Counted from the stretch's first letter, positions 21,161 through 32,887 are shown. The stretch: 64,000 bases of DNA from Dendrocalamus latiflorus (GCA_017311315.1 CM029663.1:37274622-37338621); one strand, 5' to 3'. A program made the numbers and translations. The notes: a model not told the origin generated them from the letters alone.

Positions 21161-22106
21161 CTAGGCTCCCACTAACTCCTTTTGAGAGAAACTCTTTCTC
21201 AAAAAGACACCGTTTCGGGCAACAAACATTTTGTTCTCATCCCTTTTATAAAAATAATATCCTTTAGTTTCCTTAGGATACCTCACGAAGAAGCATTTAT
21301 CAGATTTAGGTGTGAGCTTGTCAGACATCAAACATTTTACATATGCTTCACATCCCCATATTTTGAGAAAAGACAACCTGGGACGCTTCCCAGTCCATAT
21401 CTCATATGGTGTCTTCTCTGCAACTTTTGATGGAACTTTATTTAATGTGAACACAGCTATTTCTAGAGTATACCCCAAAAGGATAATGTCAGATCAGATT
21501 AGCTCATCATTGACCGAACTATGTCTAACAAGGTCCGATTCCATCGTTCAGACACCCCATTCCATTAAGGTGTTCCCGGCGGAGTTAGCTATGGAACAAT
21601 TCCACATTGCTTTAGATGATCACCAAACTCATGGCTCAAATATTCACCTCCAGGATCTGATCATAGGGCTTTGATTGTCTTGCCAAGTTGATTTTATATC
21701 TCATTGTAAAATTCCTTGAACTTTTCAAATGATTCAGACTTGTGCCTCATTAGATAGATGTATCCATATCTACTAAAGTCATCAGTGAAAGTTATGAAAT
21801 AATGAAAACCACCTCTAGCTATTGAACTCATTGGTTCACATACATCTGAATGTACTAAGACCAGCAAGTTATTTGCCGTCTCACTTACACCAGTGAAAGG
21901 TGTCTGAGTCATTTTGTCAAGTAAACAAGACTCATATGTTTCAAATGATTCAAAATCAAATGAGTTTAGAAAACCATCTTTGTGGAGCTTCACCATACGC
22001 TTTTCATTTATGTGACCCAAACGACAATATTAAATATAAGTGGGATTCAAATCATTAGGCCGAAGCCTCTTAGCATTAATGTTATAGACAGGCACATCAT
22101 CAAGAT
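21161..22106 (-). pseudogene. BARE-like copia integrase
   Basis: Fragments read GHINEKRMVKLHKDG and SCLLDKMTQTPFTG (HHCC domain, first Cys replaced by Tyr), VHSDVCEPM and FITFTDDFSRYGYIYLM (core), then a stretch with several stops around SDPGGEYLSHEFGDH, then the C-terminal TPYEIWTGKRPRLSFLKIWG. All on the minus strand and clearly decayed. Confidence 0.82.
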
Positions 22107-22603
22107 TTAGAACATATATAATCCATTTATCAATGGAGCATGACCATAAAGCACATCATTCAAATAAATTGAACAATAATTGTTCTTTATTCTGAACTCG
22201 TAACCTTCTGCTCCTAAGCATGAAGCAAAAATAATGTTTTTGCTTAAGGCAGGAACATAATAACAATTATTTAATTCCAAAACTAATCCTGACGGTAAAG
22301 ATAATGATAAAATGCCAACAACCAATGCAGTAACTCTTGCTCCATTGCGTACATGAAGATTGACCTCGCCTCTTGCCAAATTCCTACTCCTTGTCATCCC
22401 CTGCATCGCATTGCAAATATGAGCAACCGACCTGGTATCAAATACCCAAGAACTAATATGAGAAGTAGCAAGATTTATTTCTATAACATTTATACCTGAA
22501 GTAGAAGTCTTGCTTCCCTTCTTCTTTTCCAGTTTTGCCAAGTACTTCTTGTAGTTCCTCTTCCAATGTTCAGTCCCTTGGCAATGATAGTAAATGGTAT
22601 CAG
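22107..22603 (-). pseudogene. BARE-like copia zinc knuckle remnant and protease
   Basis: The zinc knuckle has lost cysteines (YYHCQGTEHWKRNY). The protease active-site region reads WVFDTRSVAHIC: the expected DTG is DTR, so it would be inactive. Downstream are NCYYVPALSKNI and LNDVLYGHAPLINGLY of the GAG-pre-integrase segment. Confidence 0.78.
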
Positions 22604-23250
22604 CTACAGCACCAATCTTGAGCTTCTGAAGCTTAAATTTGATACTCGAGATATCATCTTGATACTCTCCTCAGCTGACTTGAGCATCCCATGCAACTCG
22701 ATCATTGAGTTCTCCACGCCATTCGTATGGAAGTTCAAAATGACTGGCTCAACGCTCGGAGGGAGTGACTGCAGAATCACGTCAGTAGCCAACTCTTGGC
22801 TAAAGGGAAAACCAAGTTTTTTCAAACTCTCAATGTATCCAATCATCTTGATCATATGAGGGCTGACCGAACTTCCTTCAGCTAACTTGCACGCAAACAA
22901 TGACTTAGAGGTGTTGTACCTTTCAGCCCTTGCCTGGTTCTCAAATATGCCTTTAAGACCCATAATCATATTGTAGGCATCTGTGTTCTCATATTGCTTC
23001 TGAAGCTCAGAGTTCATGGTGGCAAGCATGAGACAGCTAACATCAAGTGAGTCATTGCAATGTTTCTCATAATCATTCTTTTGAGCACGAGTAGCATCTG
23101 CAGCTGGTTCATTTGGATATGAAACCTCTAGAACATATTCCTTCTTTTCTTGCTTGAGAACAATTCTCAAGTTATGATATCAATCAATAAAGTTTGTTCC
23201 ATTTAGTTTTTCTTTCTCAAGAATAGATCGCAGGTTAAAACTGGGTGTGG
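22604..23250 (-). pseudogene. BARE-like copia gag
   Basis: The 189-residue open part reads RIVLKQEKKEYVLEV, DVSCLMLATMNSELQKQYEN, FACKLAEGSSVSPHM, LGFPFSQELATDVILQSLP, the UBN2-type gag pattern of copia elements. The natural start is further upstream (NLRSILEKEKLNGTNFID), with a TGA where Trp is expected near 23180. Confidence 0.82.
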
Positions 23251-23611
23251 AGGAAGTAGATGGTATTGTCTACAACATAAAAAGTATATGCAAAAATCAG
23301 CACTATGTTTATGTAAAATCTTCCATTAAACAATTTAACAAAAGATACTCTTACTATATGTTTAAAAACATGTACCCTCTAATAACATATGGTGAGTCAA
23401 GATCCATATTTCACTAAGTCCTAGTGAGCTTTGGCATCACTACTAAAAACCTAGCGATGTAGGTAAGCAATACCTTGCTAATTACATCATATGTAACTCT
23501 TGTTTGTTGAGTGACATCCATATGTCCCGACCTCAACACTACACCCCTAGACCCAAAACTATTTTGATAGCCTAGTCAAGTTAAACTAATATTACGCATG
23601 AAGTGTTCAAC
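23251..23611 (-). other. Leader of BARE-like copia, gag-proximal part
   Basis: AT-rich, with no frame of note. It continues at 31966 after removal of the inserted gag-only element and is best read as 5' untranslated leader. Confidence 0.6.
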
Positions 23612-23616
23612 ACTTT
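23612..23616 (+). repeat. Target-site duplication ACTTT, left
   Basis: ACTTT at 23612-23616 recurs at 31961-31965, just outside the TG and CA ends of the 8344-bp inserted element. Confidence 0.94.
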
Positions 23617-24506
23617 TGTAACAGCCCAGCTGTTTATTTCAAAATTTTCAGTAAAAAAAAATAATTAATTTAATTTAAATAAAATAAAGTGTTCTTTGGT
23701 TGCCTAAATTTTGGAGATTTTATTTGTCTGTTTTTCAGCTTTGGAAAAAGGCTTTTGCAAAAGTAATTTAACTAAAAACATAAAATTATGATTAAATAAA
23801 AGAATATTTTGAGTTTATGTAAAAATATAATTTCAAATTAAGTATTTAAAAGCATTTGGCTTTTATTCGGATTTTCTGTGCTTTTCTGGAATTTAAAATC
23901 AATTTTAAAGGTTAAAAAGTATTTTATAAAATTATTAAATGCAAATATGAAATTAAAAATATTTTTACTAAGTCTAAAATGCTTCCAGGAATATTCTATA
24001 ATTTTTCTGGAATTTTTAGACATTAAATACTATTTTTCCAAGTGTTTGTGAAGTTTCTAGTAATTTCTGAAATTTATTCCGAAAATAAAAATCAAATTCA
24101 TCCAAGCCCGCCACGTGTCGCTCTCAGATTGAATCACTCTCTCTCCACGTTTTAATCCTAGCCACACATGATCACTTACCCCTTCATAAAATCCAAGAGC
24201 CATGAAACACTCACTTGCCACGTGTCAACAATCCGACGGCCCGTACCCCTTCACTTCCTCCCTCTCTCTATTACACATGGACCCCACATGTCATATGTTT
24301 CTTCAACCTTCCCTTCTTCCTCCTCCCACCCTCTCTCTCCTCCACCATGGATGACAAATTGGAGCTCATAAAAACCACCGTTTCTCCCTCATAACTCCCG
24401 ATTAAGGCATGGAAACGGACGCCCTAATCACCCTCATCAATCTCCCGGCCGTTTTCCATCCATTAACCCTCTCAAAACCGAAATCCCTTCACCTCCTCTC
24501 TCTTTC

Positions 24507-24514
24507 TATAAAAG
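24507..24514 (+). promoter_or_regulatory. TATA box of gag-only element (5' LTR)
   Basis: TATAAAAG followed by GGCC, a textbook plant TATA box. The 3' LTR copy is at 29544-29551. The start of transcription would be near 24540, leaving about 2.4 kb of LTR in the transcript. Confidence 0.7.
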
Positions 24515-24714
24515 GGCCTCCCCACCACCATTCTCTCCATTCCCCTCCCCTTCTTCGGCCGGCCTTCACTCCCCTCTCCTCCCGCCGCCGTGCGCCACCT
24601 CCCACCGCCTCCCGCCGCCGCCCGGCCACCTTCCTCCGGCCACCCCCATCCCCAACCGCCGCCACCACCGCCTCCCGCCGCCGCTGGCCGCCCCGGCCAT
24701 CCCCGCCGCCGCCG

Positions 24715-26687
24715 GTGAGTAGCGCCGCCATCCCGTACACCCCGCCGCCGTTCGCCGCCCCGCCGCCGACCGCCGGCCGCCGGCGAGCTCGTCTCCCGTG
24801 CGCCCCGTGTGCCTCCCTGTGGCTTTCTTCTCTAACCATGTTTAACCTTGCTTATTTAATTTGTTGTTGCTCCTTTGTCAAGAAAGACTAAATGCCCACT
24901 TGGCTAGTGGGTGCATGTTAGTGCATGCATGCATGAGGTTGTGTGTTCAAGTCCAATGCAATGCAATTTTCGGTTTGGGCTTGGCCAAAATTTTTGCTAG
25001 TCAATGACAACCGGGCCCCACATGTCATACACTCCAAAATACCCCAAAAATCAGCCAAAATAAGATTCCAGAGAATATTCCCTCGTTTTGCATTTTTCTG
25101 GAATTTCCAAACCGATCAAACTTCCAATTGCTCGTTCTCCGTCGTCCGAACTCCGAATCCGGTGATTCAAGTTTCTAAATTCGTCTAAAATCATAATCTA
25201 AGTTGCAGTATATATTTTATAATTTTTGGATTTTATTTGGATTTTATTTGAATTTATTTGTTTGGTTCTTCGCGCGTAGATTTCGACGAATTCGGAGAGA
25301 ACGACGCCGACGATTCGCACCAGGTCTTCGAGCAAGGCAAGTTACACCTTTGATCATGTTGAACCTAATATTTTAAATTAATTATGTTGTTTTTAAATTA
25401 TTATGCATGCGTAATTTTATTCAAATCTAGTTTAAATTCAGTTTAAAAGTGTAGTTATGCCTAAATCCTTTGTACAGCCAAATTTGACTTGAATGCCATT
25501 GTACCTTGTCAACCCTAGATAAAACCTAGTTAGTACAATAGCACTAACTAGAAATTTTGTAGAAATGCTTAGCCATGCTTAAGATAATTATGGTTTGGGA
25601 CGATCTTTCACATAAAATGATAACCTTTTTACATGAAATGATAAACTTTTCAACTGTAATCTTGACTTTGGTGAGTCAAGGAGTGTTATGAAATGTTTTC
25701 AAACAAAATATGAAACTGGTTTAGACTTAGGCAATTGGTTAGAGTGGTGGGTGCAGGCATGCCCTGTTGGTTGGAGCCGCAGTGGTTGATTGTCGTGCAC
25801 GGGGGTTTGTGGTTGAGCCTAAGTCAATTAAGGACCGGTCTGTGAGCTACTATTGCAAAGCCCTTTCGTACTACCACAAGTCTGGTATGGGACAGACCTG
25901 GCCAACTAATTTGTGAAGTTCCAACATGATCTCGCTATAGGCTGAATGTGAGCGCGGCGTAGGCCGTGAGAAGTCTCACACGGCACAAGAGGGGGCTCCA
26001 ACATGTGGATTCATGTTGTGGTGAAACCTTAGTGGCGGCGTGATTTTGTTGACAACGGATCATTGTAAAGGCCTTGTCACGACTCCTAACCGCACACCTA
26101 AGGAAGTGTGTAATCTAGTGGTAAAACGGGATGATCGTGTCTTGTGGGTAAAGCTGTACAACCTCTGCAGAGTGTATAACCTATCCTGGATAGCCGTGCC
26201 CACGGTCATGGGCAAGCTGAGTAAAGTTTTTCACGGATTAGACTTTGCTTTTCAAAATGGTTTGCGAAAACCTTGTCGATGGATGGAATCCATGAGAGAT
26301 TTTGAAAACCGAGCGGATGGATGGAATCCGTACGAGTTCGTTTTGGAAAAGATGGTCCGGGTGGGATGCCCGTGGTTAGGTTAGTGTTTGGTCGGAGCCT
26401 GCACTAACGATATTATTTTGTTAAATTCTTGTTTCTATCTATTGTATCAAATTCAGCTTTTGCACTTATTATTGATATTTACTCCAATGATACTGTTTAT
26501 GCAAATAAACCATAATATGCCTTCTTTTGTAACCCCTTATGCATGCATACACTCTGTTATATTTCCCTGGTGTAACTTGCGTAAGCACTTCGTGTGCTTA
26601 CCTTGGGAGTACTTTATGTGCTCACCTTGCTAAAATCTGTTGCCAGAGGATGACGCCTACAACTTCGGTGAGGATGGTGACGACTAG
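24715..26687 (+). other. Predicted splice structure in LTR family B
   Basis: Donor CCG|GTGAGT at 24715, acceptor CGCGTAG| at 25279, a 57-nt exon 25280-25336, GC-type donor CAAG|GCAAGT at 25337, acceptor GTTGCCAG| at 26646, and third exon from 26647. The 57-nt exon is phase 1 at both ends and acidic (DFDEFGENDADD). Joined to exon 3 it stays open through EDDAYNFGEDGDD to TAG 26685-26687. Copies lie at +5037 in the 3' LTR. The start codon is unknown, and splicing is unproven. Confidence 0.45.
26141..26205 (+). other. Run of three short palindromes, LTR family B
   Basis: CTCTGCAGAG (26163-26172), CTATCCTGGATAG (26181-26193) and CCGTGCCCACGG (26194-26205). Relative to families A and C, the middle stem has changed T-A to C-G on both arms. 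The 3' LTR copy is at 31178-31242. It lies inside the second predicted intron. Confidence 0.65.
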
Positions 26688-26927
26688 GCCACGTCTTACA
26701 GTCATTCGCCTTGTGGGAAGGCTGGATGGGCTGCTGCTTTATGTATTTCTTCCGCTGTCTTCTTTTGCTATTATTGTAAACTTTGGCCATCAGGCTCATA
26801 TTAGTTAAATAAAGTTTGTCATTACGCATGATATTTGTCTTTGTGATACTGTGTGCACTAGCTTTTCCTGGGATAGTGCGATTAACACAGAGGGTTCTGG
26901 AGTTGCCGCTCCGGGTCCCGACAGAGA

Positions 26928-26939
26928 TGGTATCAGAGC
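26928..26939 (+). other. Primer-binding site of gag-only element
   Basis: TGGTATCAGAGC starts four bases after the LTR end. It matches initiator Met tRNA. Confidence 0.93.
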
Positions 26940-27457
26940 AATAATGACTCTAAGACGTGACCGTAGATAGAATAGAATGGTTGGACCTTAAGGATATATT
27001 TTAATAACAAGTAATTTCAAAAGTTTTCTTATTCTTACCTCTCAATCTATGCTACCCTTATCTCTTAATCTTTGCTTGCTCTCGTCTTCCAATTCTCCCT
27101 TATCTTTATGTCATTACTTGAAAATTTATTTCTAAATCTTCTCTTGCTCAAAACAACTATAGATGGGCAATGGTTGAACTTCATCGACTCCGCCGCAACC
27201 TCAATCTTTGCACCAAAGGATCATGCTTCGTACGTCAAGAGCTGTGAAGGATCACTCCAAGACAACCCTTACCCTTTTAGGTTAAGTTGTTAAGCTAGAC
27301 AGTAGACGAGGTTATGTGCTGTCATTTTTCCCTTTTGTCGGCAGCCATAACTATTGTTTGCTTAAAAAGTTTTTGCTAAGTCAGTGTTTTGCGTTGGGCA
27401 AAAACAACCCCTTCCCCTCCTTTGACTTAACCCTCCTCTCACCTAAACTCCAGCAAG
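26940..27457 (+). other. Leader of gag-only element
   Basis: About 0.5 kb between PBS and the gag ATG. Pyrimidine-rich in parts, with no coding signal. Confidence 0.65.
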
Positions 27458-28642
27458 ATGGTGAACACAAGAAGGAATGCTATGGAAGGCAACCCCAATG
27501 ACAACAACGACGCTCAAGGAAGTCAGTCCGCCCCTATTCCTCCGCCTCCACCAGCAGCTGGACCTGACTGGGCTCAAATGATGGCAAATCAAAACCAGTT
27601 GATTCAACTGTTAGCTCAAGCTATCAACAACCCTGCTCAGCATGCTCCTCAGCCACCAGCTCAAGCTCCTCAAAACCGGATGTCAGAATTTTTGAGGATA
27701 AGGCCTCCGACCTTCTCAAGCAGCACCGAGCCAATGGATGCTGATGATTGGCTTCGTGCGATTGGCAAGAAATTGGATATTCTGCAATGCACTGACCGAG
27801 AAAGGGTCTTGTTTGCTTCTCACCAATTAAATGGACCTGCATCCGAGTGGTGGGATACCTTGATTGCTTCTCATGCCAACCCTCAGGCCATCGCATGGGA
27901 TGAGTTTGTTCAGAGTTTCCGCAAGGCTCATATTCCATCTGGCACCACTACCCTGAAGAAGAAGGAATTCAGAGCTCTGCGACAAGGAAACCGTACAGTG
28001 AATGAATACTTGCAGAAATTCAACCAGCTGGCACGCTACGCACCAGAGGACGTGTCCACCGACGAAGCAAAACAAGAAAGATTTTTGGAGGGCCTGAATG
28101 ACAATATTTCTGTACAGTTGATATCAAGTGACTATGCAGATTTTCATCAGTTAGTCAGCAAGGCTATTCGCCAGGAGGGCAAGTTTGTGGAAATGGAAAA
28201 TCGGAAAAGAAGAATGTCCACCCAGCACATGAATTCCGGAAGCTTTTCCAAGGTTAAAAGAACCTTACCACATGCCGTCAAATTTCAGCCGTCACCGATA
28301 ACAGAAGAGCGAGTATCAGCCAACACCTTTACCGACACCGAGGACAACAAGGCTTTGATATTTGGCTTCCCACCGAAGGACCAGAACCCTGCAGCCGGTG
28401 TTACCTGTTTCAACTGCCATGAGACAGGACACTATGCCAACAACTGCCCCAAGAGACAGCAGACAATGAAGAATGGTACATCCGGAACATCAACTGCCAA
28501 CAACCTCCAGACAGCAAACAAAAGGCCACAGAAGTTTGCAAAGGGACGTCTGAACCAGATCTCCGCTCAAGCCACACAGAGTAAGATCCAAACCTATTTC
28601 TTTGCTAACCCGTGCGAATCTCGGGGACGAGATTCTTTTTAA
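27458..28642 (+). CDS. Gag protein of the gag-only element (394 aa)
   Basis: ATG at 27458 starts the longest frame; an in-frame ATG at 27482 is the alternative. Residues 1-75 are low-complexity and rich in Pro, Gln and Ala. Residues about 85-250 fit Retrotrans_gag (DADDWLRAI, GPASEWWDTL, FVQSFRKAHIP, TVNEYLQKFNQLARYAP, FLEGLND). The zinc knuckle CFNCHETGHYANNC is at 317-330 (C317, C320, H325, C330). The frame is intact, which fits a recent copy. The tail after residue 370 appears to derive from the far end of pol. Gag would assemble particles and package RNA, its own or that of relatives. Confidence 0.88.
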   Translation: MVNTRRNAMEGNPNDNNDAQGSQSAPIPPPPPAAGPDWAQMMANQNQLIQLLAQAINNPAQHAPQPPAQAPQNRMSEFLRIRPPTFSSSTEPMDADDWLRAIGKKLDILQCTDRERVLFASHQLNGPASEWWDTLIASHANPQAIAWDEFVQSFRKAHIPSGTTTLKKKEFRALRQGNRTVNEYLQKFNQLARYAPEDVSTDEAKQERFLEGLNDNISVQLISSDYADFHQLVSKAIRQEGKFVEMENRKRRMSTQHMNSGSFSKVKRTLPHAVKFQPSPITEERVSANTFTDTEDNKALIFGFPPKDQNPAAGVTCFNCHETGHYANNCPKRQQTMKNGTSGTSTANNLQTANKRPQKFAKGRLNQISAQATQSKIQTYFFANPCESRGRDSF

Positions 28643-28650
28643 GGGGGGTA
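28641..28650 (+). other. Polypurine tract of gag-only element
   Basis: AAGGGGGGTA lies just upstream of the 3' LTR start TGTAACAGCC (28654), separated by GTT. It overlaps the gag stop codon TAA. Confidence 0.85.
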
Positions 28651-28653
28651 GTT

Positions 28654-31600
28654 TGTAACAGCCCAGCTGTTTATTTCAAAATTTTCAGTAAAAAAAAATA
28701 ATTAATTTAATTTAAATAAAATAAAGTGTTCTTTGGTTGCCTAAATTTTGGAGATTTTATTTGTCTGTTTTTCAGCTTTGGAAAAAGGCTTTTGCAAAAG
28801 TAATTTAACTAAAAACATAAAATTATGATTAAATAAAAGAATATTTTGAGTTTATGTAAAAATATAATTTCAAATTAAGTATTTAAAAGCATTTGGCTTT
28901 TATTCGGATTTTCTGTGCTTTTCTGGAATTTAAAATCAATTTTAAAGGTTAAAAAGTATTTTATAAAATTATTAAATGCAAATATGAAATTAAAAATATT
29001 TTTACTAAGTCTAAAATGCTTCCAGGAATATTCTATAATTTTTCTGGAATTTTTAGACATTAAATACTATTTTTCCAAGTGTTTGTGAAGTTTCTAGTAA
29101 TTTCTGAAATTTATTCCGAAAATAAAAATCAAATTCATCCAAGCCCGCCACGTGTCGCTCTCAGATTGAATCACTCTCTCTCCACGTTTTAATCCTAGCC
29201 ACACATGATCACTTACCCCTTCATAAAATCCAAGAGCCATGAAACACTCACTTGCCACGTGTCAACAATCCGACGGCCCGTACCCCTTCACTTCCTCCCT
29301 CTCTCTATTACACATGGACCCCACATGTCATATGTTTCTTCAACCTTCCCTTCTTCCTCCTCCCACCCTCTCTCTCCTCCACCATGGATGACAAATTGGA
29401 GCTCATAAAAACCACCGTTTCTCCCTCATAACTCCCGATTAAGGCATGGAAACGGACGCCCTAATCACCCTCATCAATCTCCCGGCCGTTTTCCATCCAT
29501 TAACCCTCTCAAAACCGAAATCCCTTCACCTCCTCTCTCTTTCTATAAAAGGGCCTCCCCACCACCATTCTCTCCATTCCCCTCCCCTTCTTCGGCCGGC
29601 CTTCACTCCCCTCTCCTCCCGCCGCCGTGCGCCACCTCCCACCGCCTCCCGCCGCCGCCCGGCCACCTTCCTCCGGCCACCCCCATCCCCAACCGCCGCC
29701 ACCACCGCCTCCCGCCGCCGCTGGCCGCCCCGGCCATCCCCGCCGCCGCCGGTGAGTAGCGCCGCCATCCCGTACACCCCGCCGCCGTTCGCCGCCCCGC
29801 CGCCGACCGCCGGCCGCCGGCGAGCTCGTCTCCCGTGCGCCCCGTGTGCCTCCCTGTGGCTTTCTTCTCTAACCATGTTTAACCTTGCTTATTTAATTTG
29901 TTGTTGCTCCTTTGTCAAGAAAGACTAAATGCCCACTTGGCTAGTGGGTGCATGTTAGTGCATGCATGCATGAGGTTGTGTGTTCAAGTCCAATGCAATG
30001 CAATTTTCGGTTTGGGCTTGGCCAAAATTTTTGCTAGTCAATGACAACCGGGCCCCACATGTCATACACTCCAAAATACCCCAAAAATCAGCCAAAATAA
30101 GATTCCAGAGAATATTCCCTCGTTTTGCATTTTTCTGGAATTTCCAAACCGATCAAACTTCCAATTGCTCGTTCTCCGTCGTCCGAACTCCGAATCCGGT
30201 GATTCAAGTTTCTAAATTCGTCTAAAATCATAATCTAAGTTGCAGTATATATTTTATAATTTTTGGATTTTATTTGGATTTTATTTGAATTTATTTGTTT
30301 GGTTCTTCGCGCGTAGATTTCGACGAATTCGGAGAGAACGACGCCGACGATTCGCACCAGGTCTTCGAGCAAGGCAAGTTACACCTTTGATCATGTTGAA
30401 CCTAATATTTTAAATTAATTATGTTGTTTTTAAATTATTATGCATGCGTAATTTTATTCAAATCTAGTTTAAATTCAGTTTAAAAGTGTAGTTATGCCTA
30501 AATCCTTTGTACAGCCAAATTTGACTTGAATGCCATTGTACCTTGTCAACCCTAGATAAAACCTAGTTAGTACAATAGCACTAACTAGAAATTTTGTAGA
30601 AATGCTTAGCCATGCTTAAGATAATTATGGTTTGGGACGATCTTTCACATAAAATGATAACCTTTTTACATGAAATGATAAACTTTTCAACTGTAATCTT
30701 GACTTTGGTGAGTCAAGGAGTGTTATGAAATGTTTTCAAACAAAATATGAAACTGGTTTAGACTTAGGCAATTGGTTAGAGTGGTGGGTGCAGGCATGCC
30801 CTGTTGGTTGGAGCCGCAGTGGTTGATTGTCGTGCACGGGGGTTTGTGGTTGAGCCTAAGTCAATTAAGGACCGGTCTGTGAGCTACTATTGCAAAGCCC
30901 TTTCGTACTACCACAAGTCTGGTATGGGACAGACCTGGCCAACTAATTTGTGAAGTTCCAACATGATCTCGCTATAGGCTGAATGTGAGCGCGGCGTAGG
31001 CCGTGAGAAGTCTCACACGGCACAAGAGGGGGCTCCAACATGTGGATTCATGTTGTGGTGAAACCTTAGTGGCGGCGTGATTTTGTTGACAACGGATCAT
31101 TGTAAAGGCCTTGTCACGACTCCTAACCGCACACCTAAGGAAGTGTGTAATCTAGTGGTAAAACGGGATGATCGTGTCTTGTGGGTAAAGCTGTACAACC
31201 TCTGCAGAGTGTATAACCTATCCTGGATAGCCGTGCCCACGGTCATGGGCAAGCTGAGTAAAGTTTTTCACGGATTAGACTTTGCTTTTCAAAATGGTTT
31301 GCGAAAACCTTGTCGATGGATGGAATCCATGAGAGATTTTGAAAACCGAGCGGATGGATGGAATCCGTACGAGTTCGTTTTGGAAAAGATGGTCCGGGTG
31401 GGATGCCCGTGGTTAGGTTAGTGTTTGGTCGGAGCCTGCACTAACGATATTATTTTGTTAAATTCTTGTTTCTATCTATTGTATCAAATTCAGCTTTTGC
31501 ACTTATTATTGATATTTACTCCAATGATACTGTTTATGCAAATAAACCATAATATGCCTTCTTTTGTAACCCCTTATGCATGCATACACTCTGTTATATT

Positions 31601-31960
31601 TCCCTGGTGTAACTTGCGTAAGCACTTCGTGTGCTTACCTTGGGAGTACTTTATGTGCTCACCTTGCTAAAATCTGTTGCCAGAGGATGACGCCTACAAC
31701 TTCGGTGAGGATGGTGACGACTAGGCCACGTCTTACAGTCATTCGCCTTGTGGGAAGGCTGGATGGGCTGCTGCTTTATGTATTTCTTCCGCTGTCTTCT
31801 TTTGCTATTATTGTAAACTTTGGCCATCAGGCTCATATTAGTTAAATAAAGTTTGTCATTACGCATGATATTTGTCTTTGTGATACTGTGTGCACTAGCT
31901 TTTCCTGGGATAGTGCGATTAACACAGAGGGTTCTGGAGTTGCCGCTCCGGGTCCCGACA
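28654..31960 (+). repeat. 3' LTR of gag-only element (3307 bp)
   Basis: Same length and, as far as I can see, same sequence as 23617-26923. Followed by TSD ACTTT at 31961-31965. Confidence 0.94.
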
Positions 31961-31965
31961 ACTTT

Positions 31966-32887
31966 ACCCTATCTTATTAAGATAATTAATGGCACTCTAC
32001 TTTGGCAGACTTACCAGTTAATGATCAAAATCTTGATAGGTGCAACTACTGGAAGGGCATCAAGTTTTACTTAATTTTTCTAGAGGGATGCTATTTTATC
32101 AAGTTAAAATCACCCAAGATAATGATAACATGGATAATAGCATAACAAGACCATAAAACATTCATAATTAAATCATATTAAACTGTGCGATAGTATGACC
32201 CTTAGCACGGCAATCTCCATCACCACGCTTCCTGTCCACCAAGCCATCAATGCTTGAGTTCACCACATCCATCTATTTAGCTATTATTTCTAACAGTTAA
32301 CAATGAATTACATATAAAAAATCAAGCATCACAAGTCGACACGCGGGCCATTATATAATAATATGTAGCTTATGGCTATAAATCAATATGACACGCAGGC
32401 CATGAAAAACTCATACATGCATCACATACACAATGGGCCATACTATTCACATAACCCTACAAAAATGAGTTATAGGCAAAATCCAATTCTATCACATGAT
32501 ATGAACACATAACACCTATAATGCGCGGTATGATTACCTAGGTCAGCAGTCCCTATTCACGAAATCGCCCTTGAAAATTTCATCACATTGATCACATTAA
32601 CCCAATTTCGAACCAATCTAATCAATCCGATTTTCCATTGATCAATCATATTGATTGGCATGGGAGGTTTCCAGCAAGAATAGCAACTTGGTGCCATCAC
32701 TCCATACCTCCTTCGAACCCATCTACTACCACCGAAACCGGTTGATCTTATCAACCAATGCCTAAATCAATCCAAAAATATGAACTGATCTAAGCTGTTA
32801 TATCAAATCAGTAATAGATCCAATCTACTACCACCACATATCAACTATATGCGACCAATCTAGATCAAAAACTGCACAACCTAGCTC
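31966..32887 (-). other. Leader of BARE-like copia, PBS-proximal part
   Basis: AT-rich sequence between the inserted gag-only element and the PBS. No coding frame. Confidence 0.6.

Larger units (their letters stand above)
23617..26923 (+). repeat. 5' LTR of gag-only element (3307 bp)
   Basis: Starts TGTAACAGCCCAG and ends CCGGGTCCCGACA, just before the PBS. U3 is AT-rich. A TATA box at 24507 precedes a block rich in CCGCCGCC. Then come splice-like junctions, a palindrome run and a terminal GCACTA/TAGTGC stem (26855-26860 with 26874-26879). Confidence 0.94.
23617..31960 (+). mobile_element. Gag-only LTR retrotransposon with apparently identical long LTRs (LTR family B)
   Basis: Two 3307-bp LTRs (23617-26923 and 28654-31960) enclose only 1730 bp. 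PBS 26928-26939, gag 27458-28642, PPT about 28641-28650, TSD ACTTT on both sides. Every frame and landmark recurs at exactly +5037, and I found no LTR difference by eye, so insertion is recent. Protease, RT, RNase H and integrase are absent. The last gag codons (YFFANPCESRGRDSF) resemble the end of a Tekay/Del-type pol, so an internal deletion probably fused gag to the pol end. Movement would need enzymes from a complete relative. Confidence 0.93.

Noticed and set aside
24409..24891. Proline-rich 160-codon frame in the LTR (again at 29446-29928)
   Set aside because: Its ATG lies upstream of the TATA box at 24507, the frame crosses the predicted donor at 24715, and the composition only reflects CCGCCGCC repeats.
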